Shown piece after piece: positions 47,882 through 56,845 of a stretch of 64,000 bases of DNA; positions within the stretch are counted from its first letter, which is position 1, and every line of letters begins with the position of its first letter. A model generated the notes under the pieces. The model ran no database searches and was not told the DNA's origin. It was given only the letters and a program-made list of their open reading frames with translations. The DNA comes from Brevundimonas sp. AJA228-03 (GTDB lineage Bacteria > Pseudomonadota > Alphaproteobacteria > Caulobacterales > Caulobacteraceae): the NCBI RefSeq assembly GCF_017795885.1, contig NZ_CP059297.1, positions 1 through 64,000 on the forward strand, in the 5' to 3' direction. Both the position numbers and the translations under genes were made by a program.

Positions 47882-49231
47882 TCAGCCCACCAGGGACGTC
47901 ACCGCGCCCTGGCCCTCGACAGGGCCGTACCGCCCGCTCCGCTCGCGTCGCGCGGACTCCAGCGCCGCGGCCGTCATGGCCCCTTCGGCGCGCGCCCGTT
48001 CCAGCTCGGCCCTCAGCGCGGCGGCCTGCTGCATCAGGGTCTGGGCCTTGGCGTGGTGATCGTCCTGGGCGGCCGCCAGCTTGGCCTGCAGCTTCAGCAT
48101 GCGGTCTTCGGCGCGGGCAATGGCCTTGTCATGGGTCGCGGCGGCCTTGGTCAGGGTCTCGGCGCGATCGACGGCCGCCAGACGGGCGACCTCCATCCCG
48201 GCCTGACGCTGACGGGCATCCTCGGCCTCGGCTTCCAGACCTTTCACACGCTCCATGGCACGATCGAGAGCGACCTGCAGGCCTTCGGCCTTGCGTTCGG
48301 CCGCATGCTGCCCGGCCTGAAGCTCGCTCAGACGGGCGGCCTGTTCGGTGTTCAGCACCTCCAGCCCGTTGGCGCGGGCGGTCGCCGTGTCCAGCCGGGA
48401 GGCCTGGGCCGCGATCTCGGCGCGGGCCGTCTCGACCTGGGTTTCCAGCGCCCGCATCGCCCGGGCCGTCTCGCTCTGTTCGGAGGCGGCGCGGGCCCGT
48501 TCGGTGGCCAGCAGCCCCTCGTTGGCCGCCGACGTGCGCGCCAGGGCGGCGATCTCGGCACCGACCTCGTCCATGCGGCGACGCAGAATGGTGTTCTCTT
48601 CGGCGACAAGGGCATGGTCGCGCTGCAGCTGGGTCCGGGCCCCTTCGGATTCGTTTCGCAGACCCTCCGCCTGCTTCAGCTGGTTGCGCAGGGCGTCCTG
48701 ATCCTGCTCCATCTCACGGATGCGCTGGTCGGCCGCGCGCTGGCCGGTCTCCAGCGTCTCGGCCCGGGCCAGCGTCTGGGACAGTTCGCTGCGCAGGCGG
48801 TCGGTCTCCAGACGCGCGTCCTGAAGCGCGGCCATATGCTCGCCGTTCCGCGCCATCAGCTCCTCGACCCGGCCTTCGGCCTCGGCCAGGGCATCGGCCA
48901 GGGCGCGGGCTTCGGCGCTCAGGGCCTCCAGACGCCCTTCGATCTCGATGTTGGCGGCGCGCAGGTTGATCAGTTCGACATGACTGTCGCGCCGCGACTG
49001 AAACTCCGCATCGAGCGGATCGCGCAGCTGGCCCAGCAGGGCCTCGAAGGTGCCGAAGTGGCGCGCCAGCTCGCCCATCTGGTCCAGGCTGCCCTGAATG
49101 GTCTCGAACCGCTCGCCGATCACGCCCGAGCTGTCGAAGTTCGCGCCGATCGTTGCCGCCGCGGCCGACGGCGCGGCGCGCTCGCCCTTGCCGTTTCGCG
49201 ACAGAACCCGGTCGATCCTGGACAACATCAT
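47882..49231 (-). CDS. creS: Crescentin-like coiled-coil protein
   Basis: A 449-aa protein, nearly all coiled coil, close to crescentin (about 457 aa), the intermediate-filament-like curvature protein of Caulobacter. Shared features are the basic unstructured N-terminus, then IGANFDSSGVIGERFETI, LRDPLDAEFQSRR and long Ala/Glu/Arg heptads broken by short stutters up to a basic tail. AGGAG precedes the double Met at 49231. The main alternative is an unrelated long coiled-coil protein. Membrane/cytoskeletal role in cell shape is inferred. Confidence 0.72.
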   Translation of the reverse strand: MMLSRIDRVLSRNGKGERAAPSAAAATIGANFDSSGVIGERFETIQGSLDQMGELARHFGTFEALLGQLRDPLDAEFQSRRDSHVELINLRAANIEIEGRLEALSAEARALADALAEAEGRVEELMARNGEHMAALQDARLETDRLRSELSQTLARAETLETGQRAADQRIREMEQDQDALRNQLKQAEGLRNESEGARTQLQRDHALVAEENTILRRRMDEVGAEIAALARTSAANEGLLATERARAASEQSETARAMRALETQVETARAEIAAQASRLDTATARANGLEVLNTEQAARLSELQAGQHAAERKAEGLQVALDRAMERVKGLEAEAEDARQRQAGMEVARLAAVDRAETLTKAAATHDKAIARAEDRMLKLQAKLAAAQDDHHAKAQTLMQQAAALRAELERARAEGAMTAAALESARRERSGRYGPVEGQGAVTSLVG

Positions 49232-49373
49232 GATCTTGCTCCTGCCATTTGGGTGGAGATGACGCCTGACATGGGCGGCCTCGAATCGAGCCTGTCATTC
49301 TCCCCTTGGGCGGAAGATTAACCGCGCTTGACCGGGCTGTCGATACAGTCGTTCCTGTACGAACGCGAACCCG

Positions 49374-50147
49374 TCAGCCCGCGTACCGGGCCATGTCCTC
49401 GTCGGAGATGTCCTCGTTGGAATAGACCATCGAGACGTCGTCCTCCGCGTCCAGGGCGTCCAGCAGCTTCATCAGCGTGCCGACGGCCTCGCCGGTCACG
49501 GGAACTTCGGACTGGGGCCTCCAGACGATGGCGGTGGACCTGGGATCGCCCAGCACCCTGGACATGGCCTCGGCCACCTCGTTCAGGTCCTCGAACGCGG
49601 TCCAGATGGTGTGGCCCGGCGCGTCCTCATAGATGTCGGGCTTGACCAGGTCGCTCTCGACGTCCTGGGCACCCGCCTCGATGGCGGCCTCCATGATGGC
49701 GTCCTCGCTGCCCGCCTCGGCGGGATAGACGATCTTGCCGACCCGGTCCCACATGAAAGCGACCGAGTTCATCTCGCCCAGCGCCCCGCCGTTCTTCTTG
49801 AACGCCGTGCCGATGTTGGACGCGGCGCGGTTCCGGTTGTCGGTCAGGGCCTCGACGATGATGCCCACGCCGCCGGGGCCGCGCCCCTCGTAGCGGACCT
49901 CCTCCATCGTATCGACGTCACCCCCGGCCGCCTTGTTGATGGCGCGCTGGATCACGTCCTTGGGCAGGCTCTCGGCCTTGGCGTTATTGACGGCCAGGCG
50001 CAGGCGCGGGTTCAGGGCCGGGTCCGGCATCCCCGACTTGGCTGCGACCGTGATGTCGCGCGACAGCTTGGAGAACAGTTTGGAGCGCTGGGCGTCGGCG
50101 CGGCCCTTGCGGTGCATGATGTTCTTGAACTTGGAATGGCCGGCCAT
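49374..50147 (-). CDS. yebC: YebC/PmpR-family protein
   Basis: Conserved cytoplasmic protein, 257 aa, opening [25 protein letters not shown], the strict family signature. [28 protein letters not shown] and [25 protein letters not shown] follow. Members act as transcription regulators, and some relieve ribosome stalling at proline stretches. The DNA upstream contains a strong GATC-centred hairpin (50171-50201). Confidence 0.96.
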   Translation of the reverse strand: MAGHSKFKNIMHRKGRADAQRSKLFSKLSRDITVAAKSGMPDPALNPRLRLAVNNAKAESLPKDVIQRAINKAAGGDVDTMEEVRYEGRGPGGVGIIVEALTDNRNRAASNIGTAFKKNGGALGEMNSVAFMWDRVGKIVYPAEAGSEDAIMEAAIEAGAQDVESDLVKPDIYEDAPGHTIWTAFEDLNEVAEAMSRVLGDPRSTAIVWRPQSEVPVTGEAVGTLMKLLDALDAEDDVSMVYSNEDISDEDMARYAG

Positions 50148-50170
50148 GAAAGTCTCTTGAAGGGCGCTGA

Positions 50171-50201
50171 CGCTCGCCCCGGATCCGATCCGGGGCGAGC
50201 G
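50171..50201. repeat. 14-bp-armed GC-rich hairpin upstream of yebC
   Basis: CGCTCGCCCCGGAT (50171-50184), loop CCG, then ATCCGGGGCGAGCG (50188-50201): a perfect inverted repeat 24 bp before the yebC start. It resembles the CCCCGGATC-type dyads seen between genes in related genomes. Confidence 0.7.
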
Positions 50202-50325
50202 GCCTGAATGCGGTCAGGTCTGTTGGGGTGACGCCTCTAACCCATGGTCGGGCGGCTGTCACGGCGTGCGGAACCGCAGCCGTTGGCGGGGGTTTCAGGC
50301 ATCGAACCCAGCCCGGAGCCGAGCC

Positions 50326-50511
50326 ATGCAAGCCGAAGACGTCTATTACGACGACGAGACTCCGGACGAGGCCGACATCGTCGAATGGTATGCCAGACGC
50401 CCGGTCACCGTATCGACCGCCGTGGCGACGGGCTCCATCGTCGGTGCCTTCGCCCTGGGCGTCCTGACCGCGGTCGGTGCCCTGGCCCTGCTCGGCTATA
50501 TGGACGACTGA
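50326..50511 (+). CDS. Small single-pass membrane protein
   Basis: A 61-aa product with an acidic N-terminus (MQAEDVYYDDETPDEADIVEWY) and one transmembrane helix (residues about 30-57, TVSTAVATGSIVGAFALGVL). CGGAG lies a few bases upstream of the ATG at 50326. An earlier in-frame start at 50266 would add 20 residues lacking coding character. Family not recognised. Confidence 0.65.
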   Translation: MQAEDVYYDDETPDEADIVEWYARRPVTVSTAVATGSIVGAFALGVLTAVGALALLGYMDD

Positions 50512-50531
50512 CGCCCTCGATCCCGCCTGTA

Positions 50532-50864
50532 TCAGACTTGCGGCGCCGGGGTCTGAGCCTCATCCCCGGTCTCGTCCGACCCAGCCTGATCCGGCTCGGC
50601 GGCAGGGGACGCGGTCGTGGCCTGCGCCTCGGCCCGGGCGCGACGGGCGGCTTCGGCCTGTGCCTCTGCGGCCATGCGGGCCTCTTCCTCGGCAAAGCGC
50701 CGGTCTTCGGCCAGTCGGGCCTGGCGACGCCGCGAGCGGTCCATCAGATCCTGCGCGCGCGACTGGACGATCATGGGCGATGCCGCGACGGGTGTCGGCA
50801 CCACGACATCCAGACCCAGCAGCGTGACGGCACTCAGGACAGCGATCTTGATGGCGGGCGACAT
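50532..50864 (-). CDS. Exported charged helical protein
   Basis: A 110-aa product from the ATG at 50864. The N-terminus has a signal peptide (IKIAVLSAVTLLGLDVVVPTPVAAS) and the rest is a highly charged Arg/Ala/Glu helix ending in an acidic, Thr/Ala-rich tail (TTASPAAEPDQAG). Probably periplasmic. Family not recognised. It is convergent with the small membrane protein gene. Confidence 0.6.
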   Translation of the reverse strand: MSPAIKIAVLSAVTLLGLDVVVPTPVAASPMIVQSRAQDLMDRSRRRQARLAEDRRFAEEEARMAAEAQAEAARRARAEAQATTASPAAEPDQAGSDETGDEAQTPAPQV

Positions 50865-50986
50865 GAACGGGCACTCGGGCAAGAGAACGGGGTCCCACTA
50901 CCCTTGAGCATTATTACAGGATTGCAATATGTCTTTTCGCGCACTCGCGAAAGCGTGACGGTTTTGCATCAGACCCGGGCGCGAGG

Positions 50987-51418
50987 TCAGGCCTTCAGGT
51001 TTTCCACCACGCGTCGCAGACCTTCGGGCAGCGGTTTGGGACGTCGGGTCCCGGCGTCGACATAGACGTGCACGAAATGGCCGATCGCGGCGGGCTGGTT
51101 CGACGCCCTGCGGAAGACGGCGAAGCCATAGGTCACGCTGGACGTACCGATATGGTCGACCTTGATTCCCACTTCGATGACGTCGGGAAAGGCCAGGGAC
51201 GAGGTGTAGCGACAGCCGCTGTCGACGACCAGACCGATCGATTCATTGAGGACGCCGGCGATGATCAGATGAGCGTTCACGGCCGAGTCGACGAACTCGT
51301 AGAATTTCGCATTGTTGATATGGCCGTATTGATCGTTGTCCGCCCAGCGCGTCGAGACGGTGTGAAAGGCCCTGTAGGTCGAGCGGTGGGCCAGGGCCCC
51401 TTCGTCGCGTTTCGGCAT
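50987..51418 (-). CDS. Acyl-CoA thioesterase (YbgC/4HBT-like)
   Basis: A 143-aa hotdog-fold thioesterase. STRWADNDQYGHINNAKFYEFVDSAVN carries the active-site Asp of the 4-hydroxybenzoyl-CoA thioesterase type, followed by VVDSGCRYTSSLAFPDVIEVGIKVDHIG. Substrate not known; it may act on acyl-CoA or ACP of short chains. Stands alone, with a short hairpin (TTTCGCG/CGCGAAA at 50935-50952) after its stop. Confidence 0.88.
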   Translation of the reverse strand: MPKRDEGALAHRSTYRAFHTVSTRWADNDQYGHINNAKFYEFVDSAVNAHLIIAGVLNESIGLVVDSGCRYTSSLAFPDVIEVGIKVDHIGTSSVTYGFAVFRRASNQPAAIGHFVHVYVDAGTRRPKPLPEGLRRVVENLKA

Positions 51419-51543
51419 CGGTGTTTCGTCCTTCGTCCGGTCGGCGTTTGATCCGACCCTTTTCCCCGCAGAACGCTCGGGCTTGGCCTTCGTCCCGTCA
51501 AGCGCCTATCGAGCCGTAACCGTGCGTTTTCACCCGACAGGCC

Positions 51544-52683
51544 ATGACCCAGATCACCACCCGCGCCGCCGTCCTTCGCAGCCTGGGGGCCACCCGCCCC
51601 TATGCCGACAGCCGCCCCCTGTCGATCGAGACCGTGACCCTTGATCCGCCCGGCCCCGGAGAGGTCCTGGTCGCCGTCAAGGCGGCAGGCCTGTGCCATT
51701 CGGACCTCAGCGTCATCAACGGCGACCGCCCGCGGCCCCTGCCCATGGCCCTGGGGCACGAGGCGGCGGGCGTGGTGGAGGCTCTGGGCGAAGGCGTCGC
51801 CGACCTCCACATCGGCGATCACGTCGCCATGGTCTTCATGCCGTCCTGCGGCCACTGCGACCCCTGCGCCGGTGGCCGCCCTGCCCTGTGCGAGCCCGGT
51901 GCCGCCGCCAATGGCCGCGGCGAGCTTCTGGCCGGCGGCAGACGTATCCACCACGAACACGAGAGTCTGAACCACCACCTGGGCTGCTCGGCCTTCGCGG
52001 ACCGCGCGGTCGTATCCCGCCGCTCGCTGGTCAGGATCGACCCCGCCCTGTCGTTCGAGGAGGCAGCCTTGTTCGGCTGTGCGGTCCTGACGGGGGTCGG
52101 GGCGGTGGTGAACACGGCCGGCGTCACGGCGGGCCAGAGCGTCGTCGTCGTCGGCCTGGGCGGCGTGGGCCTCGCCAGCGTCCTGGGCGCGCTCGCCTGC
52201 GGAGCCTCGCCCGTCATCGCCGTCGATCTGTCGGAGGACAAGCTGGCCCTGGCCCGCACCCTGGGGGCCGTCCAGACCGTCAATGCCGCCGATCCGGACG
52301 CGGTCGAACAGGTCCGCGCCCTGACCCGGGGCGGGGCCGATGTCGCCGTCGAGATGGCCGGCTCGGTCCGCGCGCTGGAAGCCGCCTGGAAGATGACCCG
52401 GCGCGGCGGCACCACCGTCACCGCCGGACTGCCGCCGGCCGACGCGACGCTGGCGCTCAACGTCGTCTCCCTGGTGGGCGAGGAGCGCACCCTGAAGGGC
52501 TCCTATATCGGCACCTGCGTGCCCGGCCGCGACATCCCCCGCTACGTCGCCCTCTATCGCCAGGGACGGTTACCGGTCGACCGGCTGATGAGCGGCACCA
52601 TCGGGCTGGACGACATCAATGCCGGGTTCGACCGGCTTGACGCCGGGGAGGTCGTCCGTCTGGTCGTCACCTTCGGACGGTAA
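51544..52683 (+). CDS. Zinc-dependent alcohol dehydrogenase
   Basis: Medium-chain dehydrogenase, 379 aa. Catalytic-zinc ligands are in GLCHSD and LGHEAAG, and the structural-zinc Cys cluster in CGHCDPCAGGRPALC. The Rossmann motif is VVGLGGVGLASV near residue 205. The shape (long loop after the structural zinc, GSYIGTCVPGRDIP near the end) fits the class III/AdhC-like branch. Substrate not known. Its last 114 bp are antisense to the lipoprotein gene at 52570. Confidence 0.92.
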   Translation: MTQITTRAAVLRSLGATRPYADSRPLSIETVTLDPPGPGEVLVAVKAAGLCHSDLSVINGDRPRPLPMALGHEAAGVVEALGEGVADLHIGDHVAMVFMPSCGHCDPCAGGRPALCEPGAAANGRGELLAGGRRIHHEHESLNHHLGCSAFADRAVVSRRSLVRIDPALSFEEAALFGCAVLTGVGAVVNTAGVTAGQSVVVVGLGGVGLASVLGALACGASPVIAVDLSEDKLALARTLGAVQTVNAADPDAVEQVRALTRGGADVAVEMAGSVRALEAAWKMTRRGGTTVTAGLPPADATLALNVVSLVGEERTLKGSYIGTCVPGRDIPRYVALYRQGRLPVDRLMSGTIGLDDINAGFDRLDAGEVVRLVVTFGR

Positions 52684-53190
52684 CGGCATCTGTTCCGTCG
52701 GAGGGATCGGTTCCGGTGGCGGCAGGGGGTGGGTGCAATAGTTGAAAAAGGCTTCGACCTGCCCGCGTCCGGCGGGCCTCGCCACCAGTGTCAGATCGGC
52801 GTCGTCCAGCCCCACGGCCAGCGCGTTTCCATCGCGCAGCGCGTTGAACACCGGATGGTCGGCGGCCGTGTCGCGGTCGCGGCGAAAGGTACCCGTGGCC
52901 GTGCCGCTGGTCAGCACGGCCTCTCCAGCCCCGTCCCAGCTCGTGCTGACCTTCCGGCTGTCGGGCAGGCAGCTCATATGGAACAGGCTGATCCCCTCGG
53001 ACCAGTCCCCGTCGCCGAAATCCAGATCGGCCGAGCCGCCATGGGTCACGAAATGCCAGTCATATCCCGGTGGCACGGGATCTCCGCCGACGCTGGCGGC
53101 CGGATCGCCTTGCGCGCCCCCGGGGTCAGCGACCGGCTGGCAGGCCCCCAGGCCCAGCAGGCATCCCGCGACGATCAGGGATCGGATCAT
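52570..53190 (-). CDS. Lipoprotein of unknown function
   Basis: A 206-aa predicted lipoprotein: signal peptide MIRSLIVAGCLLGLGAC with a lipobox. The mature domain has GYDWHFVTHGGSADLDFGDGD and ISLFHMSCLPDSRKVS segments, suggesting a beta-rich fold, and a Pro/Glu/Asp-rich tail. The tail codons overlap the 3' end of the alcohol dehydrogenase gene on the other strand by 114 bp. The overlap makes the true C-terminus less certain, but the signal peptide and main domain look real. Confidence 0.7.
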   Translation of the reverse strand: MIRSLIVAGCLLGLGACQPVADPGGAQGDPAASVGGDPVPPGYDWHFVTHGGSADLDFGDGDWSEGISLFHMSCLPDSRKVSTSWDGAGEAVLTSGTATGTFRRDRDTAADHPVFNALRDGNALAVGLDDADLTLVARPAGRGQVEAFFNYCTHPLPPPEPIPPTEQMPLPSEGDDQTDDLPGVKPVEPGIDVVQPDGAAHQPVDR

Positions 53191-53333
53191 ACACTCACCG
53201 GCGAACGCACCGTCCCCCCGACGGCCGGGCGACCCTAGAACCAATCCTGCCCCGTCGCCAAGCTGTCGCCATCAGGTGACAGGAAGATGCGTCCGCGCTA
53301 CAGCCTCAACAAAGTCTACAAAGGAAACGCACG

Positions 53334-53843
53334 ATGGCCACCGAACTCTACGATCTGACCGTGCCGGGATTCACGCGCGGCCTGCGCGCCCTGTCGGCCA
53401 TCCTCGACAAGGCCGTGGCTCATGCGGCCAGCACGGGCGTCGATGCCAATGACTGGCTGTCCCTGCGCCTGATCGAAGACATGAATCCGCTGATCAAACA
53501 GGTTCAGACCGCCTGCGACAGCCCCAAGCTCTGCGTCGCCCGCCTGTCCGACGTCGTTGCCCCGGTCCATGACGACTCCGAAAAGACCATCGCCGATCTC
53601 CAGGTCCGCATCGCCGACACCCTGGCCTATCTGCAGTCCGTGCCACGCGAGGCCATCGACGGCCAGGAGGGCAAGGAAGTGACCCTGACCTTCCCGGGCG
53701 GAGAGATGAAGTTTCTCGGCCAGCCCTATGTCACCGGCTTCGCCGTGCCGAACTTCTATTTCCACCTGACCACAGCCTATGCCCTGCTGCGTCAGGCGGG
53801 CGTGCCGCTGGGCAAGCGCGACTATATGGGCGCGCCAGGCTGA
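53334..53843 (+). CDS. DUF1993 family protein
   Basis: A 169-aa DUF1993 protein (DinB/YfiT-like four-helix fold expected). LYDLTVPGFTRGLRALSAILDKAVAHA opens the domain and LTFPGGEMKFLGQPYVTGFAVPNFYFHLTTAYALLR closes it with the conserved HLTTAYALLR. An AAAGGAAACG site precedes the ATG. A thiol- or DNA-damage-related role is sometimes suggested for the fold but is unproven here. Confidence 0.9.
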   Translation: MATELYDLTVPGFTRGLRALSAILDKAVAHAASTGVDANDWLSLRLIEDMNPLIKQVQTACDSPKLCVARLSDVVAPVHDDSEKTIADLQVRIADTLAYLQSVPREAIDGQEGKEVTLTFPGGEMKFLGQPYVTGFAVPNFYFHLTTAYALLRQAGVPLGKRDYMGAPG

Positions 53844-53871
53844 GGATATCTACGGAAACGTACAGTTTTCG

Positions 53872-53897
53872 GGAACCTTTCCGCGAATAGCGCCGTT
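53872..53897 (+). promoter_or_regulatory. EcfG/SigT-type general stress promoter
   Basis: GGAAC (53872-53876), 17-bp spacer, CGTT (53894-53897): exact match to the alphaproteobacterial general stress ECF sigma promoter. It lies 30 bp before the small ORF at 53928. Confidence 0.65.
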
Positions 53898-53927
53898 ACC
53901 CGGCGGTTCGTGGGAGGTTGGATTCAC

Positions 53928-54050
53928 TTGGTCATCAGGCAATTCAAGCGGCGGGGACGCTCTGCCGTCACACGTGAGAACGGAAAACAGGGCAGCTGGC
54001 TGTTTCGCCTGTTCATGGCCTGGTTCACCCGCAGCGGCGGTCGACGTTGA
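53928..54050 (+). CDS. Candidate small basic protein (40 aa)
   Basis: A TTG at 53928 follows GGGAGG by 10 nt and opens a 40-codon frame; an in-frame GTG at 53910 is the alternative. The product is very basic (VIRQFKRRGRSAVTR, ending GGRR) with an aromatic stretch WLFRLFMAWF. A match to the general stress sigma consensus lies just upstream. It is not recognised as a known family, and the evidence is positional only. The rest of the 54051-54167 gap holds nothing visible. Confidence 0.4.
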   Translation: MVIRQFKRRGRSAVTRENGKQGSWLFRLFMAWFTRSGGRR

Positions 54051-54167
54051 CGTCTGACCGCCTCTGACCCGCGCCTCGCGGCCCTTCCCAAATCCCGCAC
54101 CTGCGCCCGGACCCCTGAGGCTTTCCACGCATCCACCCCGTCGCCCCGGTGGATGCGGGCGCTCGGC

Positions 54168-55013
54168 TCAGGCGCTTTGCAGGGCGTCCACCGCGTCGCG
54201 TGACGGCAGCGACGGCTGGGCCCCCGCCCGCGTCGCTGCCAGCGCCCCGGCGGTACAGGCGAACCTCAGCGCCGCCTCCGGCTCCATTCCCTCCAGCATT
54301 GCCACCACGATCGCGCCCACGAAGGCATCGCCGGCTCCGGTCGCGTCCACAGCCGTGACCGTCGGAGGCACGGCCCGCGCCACTTCCTCGCCGCGCTGGA
54401 ACATCGTCGCCCCGCCCGCGCCACAGGTCACGACCACCCGGCCCCCGCCCCGGTGCAGCAGGTCGCCATAGAAGGCGGCCTCGATCTCATTGACCACGAT
54501 CAGGTCGCACCGCCGCAGCAGCTGTTCCGACACCGGCTGCGCGGGTGCCAGGTTGGCGCAGACGAACGCCGTCGCCCGCCCGACGGCCGCCTCGACCATG
54601 GCGATCGGCAGCTCCAGCTGGACGATCAGCGGGCTTTCGATCCGGGCCGGCAGTTGCGCATTGGTGATCGTGTGGTTGGCCCCCGCCGCGACGACGATCT
54701 GGTTCTCGCCGGACGGGTCCACGGCAATCAGGGCCACGCCGGTGGGCGCGTCGACGTCGGTCTCGACGCCCGACAGCTCGACCCCGAACGCGTCCAGCAG
54801 GGCCAGCGCCTCGTCCGCCATGACATCGTCACCGACCCGCCCGATCAGCAGCACCTCCGCCCCCAGCTTGCGGGCCGCCAGGGCCTGATTGGCCCCCTTG
54901 CCGCCGGGATGCCGCGCCAGGGTCGCCCCCGTCACCGTCTCCCCGGGTTCAGGCAGGCTCGGCGCGCTGGCGACCAGGTCCAGGTTGATCGAGCCGACGA
55001 CGGTGATGTTCAT
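54168..55013 (-). CDS. rbsK: Ribokinase
   Basis: PfkB-family kinase, 281 aa from the ATG at 55013. It starts ITVVGSINLDLVASAPSLP with GETVTG and RHPGGKGANQALAARKLGAEV, all diagnostic for ribokinase. The catalytic DATGAGDAFVGAIV motif is near residue 235. The ATG overlaps the nucleoside hydrolase stop as ATGA, so it is made with that enzyme and probably phosphorylates the ribose it releases. Confidence 0.93.
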   Translation of the reverse strand: MNITVVGSINLDLVASAPSLPEPGETVTGATLARHPGGKGANQALAARKLGAEVLLIGRVGDDVMADEALALLDAFGVELSGVETDVDAPTGVALIAVDPSGENQIVVAAGANHTITNAQLPARIESPLIVQLELPIAMVEAAVGRATAFVCANLAPAQPVSEQLLRRCDLIVVNEIEAAFYGDLLHRGGGRVVVTCGAGGATMFQRGEEVARAVPPTVTAVDATGAGDAFVGAIVVAMLEGMEPEAALRFACTAGALAATRAGAQPSLPSRDAVDALQSA

Positions 55014-55948
55014 GCTCCACCCCCCAACCGCCCGGTCAGCAGATCGAACACCCCCTGCCCGTCTGCCCAGGTCGCCCAGTGATGCCGCGCGGTCGCTCCA
55101 TCGACCCGGAACTCGACCGCCGTATGGCCACGCGTCAGTTCGCTCCCGGTCTCGACCTCGATCCGGCACGGCGCCAGCCGGAACAGTTCGGGCCGCAACA
55201 GCCACGCCACCGTACACGGATCATGCAGCGGGGCCGCGTCCCAGCCGACGATCTCCCGCTCGATGCTCTGCGAGAACCGCAGCAGCTTCGCCGCCGTCGT
55301 CGCCCGAGCATCGCCGACCGCCTCCAGCGCCGCGATCCGGTCCTCCGTCGCCCGCACCTGATGCGTCGCGTCCAGCCCGAGGACGACCATCTTGCAGCCC
55401 GAGGCAAACACCTCGGCCGCCGCATCCGGGTCAGCCCAGATGTTGAACTCGGCGGACGCGGTGACGTTACCGCCTTCGGACCGCGCCCCGCCCATGGCCA
55501 CGACCGGCCCCAGCCGGGCCGCCAGCCGGGGCTCGCCCTTCATCGCCAGCGCCAGATTGGTCATTGGCCCCATCAGGGCCAGCGCGACCGACCCCTCCGG
55601 CTCGTCCATCACGATCCGCGTCAGGGCGTCCGCCACGTGACCGTCCGCCAGCGGAGCATCCGGCTCGAACACCTCGAGCCAGCCCAGCCCCTCGGCCCCG
55701 TGGAACTCGCTCGCCCCCGCCGGTTCGCGTCCCAGCGGCACGCCCGCGCCGGCAAAGACAGGCACATCCTCGCGTCCGGCGATCTGGCGGATGATCCGGG
55801 CATTGCGGCTGGTCCGCGCGACCGGCACGTTTCCGCCCACGGTCATGATCGCCCTGATGTCCAGCTCGGGCGAGGCGAAGGCCAGCAACAGGCCGATAGC
55901 GTCGTCCACCCCGGGGTCGCAGTCGATGATCAAACTCTGTGGTTTCAT
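55010..55948 (-). CDS. Ribonucleoside hydrolase (IunH type)
   Basis: Cleaves nucleosides to base and ribose, 312 aa from the ATG at 55948. The calcium-binding signature IIDCDPGVDDAIGLLLAF is at the N-terminus. AEFNIWADPDAAAEVFASG and LHDPCTVAWLL (the His-Asp-Pro active-site region) follow. MDRRMKPQ at 55960 is an alternative start. Operon: racemase, hydrolase, ribokinase. Purine or pyrimidine preference is not predictable here. Confidence 0.93.
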   Translation of the reverse strand: MKPQSLIIDCDPGVDDAIGLLLAFASPELDIRAIMTVGGNVPVARTSRNARIIRQIAGREDVPVFAGAGVPLGREPAGASEFHGAEGLGWLEVFEPDAPLADGHVADALTRIVMDEPEGSVALALMGPMTNLALAMKGEPRLAARLGPVVAMGGARSEGGNVTASAEFNIWADPDAAAEVFASGCKMVVLGLDATHQVRATEDRIAALEAVGDARATTAAKLLRFSQSIEREIVGWDAAPLHDPCTVAWLLRPELFRLAPCRIEVETGSELTRGHTAVEFRVDGATARHHWATWADGQGVFDLLTGRLGGGA

Positions 55949-55988
55949 CCGCCGATCCATGCCGATGACGACCGGATCGGGCAAGCCG

Positions 55989-56654
55989 TCAGCGCAGGCA
56001 CGCGTCCACGCAGGCACGCGCCAGGACCTCGGCCGAATCCACCAGCGGCACCGAGACCTCCTCGGCGCCCAGCAACAGCGGCACCTCCGTGCATCCGGCG
56101 ATGATCGCATCGGCCCCGGCCATGACCAGCACCCGCGCCAGGCCTGCCATCTCCGCCCGGTTCGCAGGCCCCGTATCGCCCCGCTTCACCCCGTAGACGC
56201 AGGCCATGAAAACCTCCCGGTCCGCCCCCGTCAGCAGGACGGGCCTTACCCCCGCCGCCTCCAGCGCCGCCCGATACAGCCCCTCGCCGCCCGGCGTCGC
56301 CAGGATGCCGATGGACCTCGCATGGTATCCCCCGGCCACCGCCACCGTCGTCGCGATCATGTCGATGAAGGGCAGGCCGGCCGCCAGAATCCCCGCCTTC
56401 TGCGCATGGGCGGTGTTGCATGGCATGGCCAGGACTTCGGCACCCGCCGCCTTGAGACGCGACGCCATCGCCGCCAGTTCGGCCTCCGCCTCGCCCGGCC
56501 GCGTATTCCGGTCCGGCACCTGGGGGTTCATGTCCATGACCACCCGGATGTGATCGGCGTCGCCCTGTGCGGGCGTCAGCGCCTGCACCCGCGCCAGGAA
56601 CGCGACGGTCGCCGCCGGCCCCATCCCGCCCAGGACACCCAGTATCTTGCTCAT
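55989..56654 (-). CDS. Aspartate/glutamate racemase family protein
   Basis: A 221-aa Asp/Glu racemase of the RacX/aspartate-racemase group. ILGVLGGMGPAATVAFL opens the protein; the two catalytic Cys sit in MPCNTAHAQ and AGCTEVPLLL. It ends 41 bp before the nucleoside hydrolase start on the same strand, so it is the first gene of that operon. The link between a racemase and nucleoside salvage is not obvious, and substrate is unassigned. Confidence 0.9.
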   Translation of the reverse strand: MSKILGVLGGMGPAATVAFLARVQALTPAQGDADHIRVVMDMNPQVPDRNTRPGEAEAELAAMASRLKAAGAEVLAMPCNTAHAQKAGILAAGLPFIDMIATTVAVAGGYHARSIGILATPGGEGLYRAALEAAGVRPVLLTGADREVFMACVYGVKRGDTGPANRAEMAGLARVLVMAGADAIIAGCTEVPLLLGAEEVSVPLVDSAEVLARACVDACLR

Positions 56655-56845
56655 CGCATCCGCCCGATCATTGGAAACAGGATCTTTTGCACGGCGCGCG
56701 GCCCATCGGGGCAACGCACCTTCAGATTCTGAACACCTGCAACCATGGTCGCACGGGCCCGGAATGAACAGCGGGCCCACATCACGCCGATTTGCGGTTT
56801 TGACGTCCGACACATCCGGCCCTAGGCTGGGAACCTCATCGGGGG

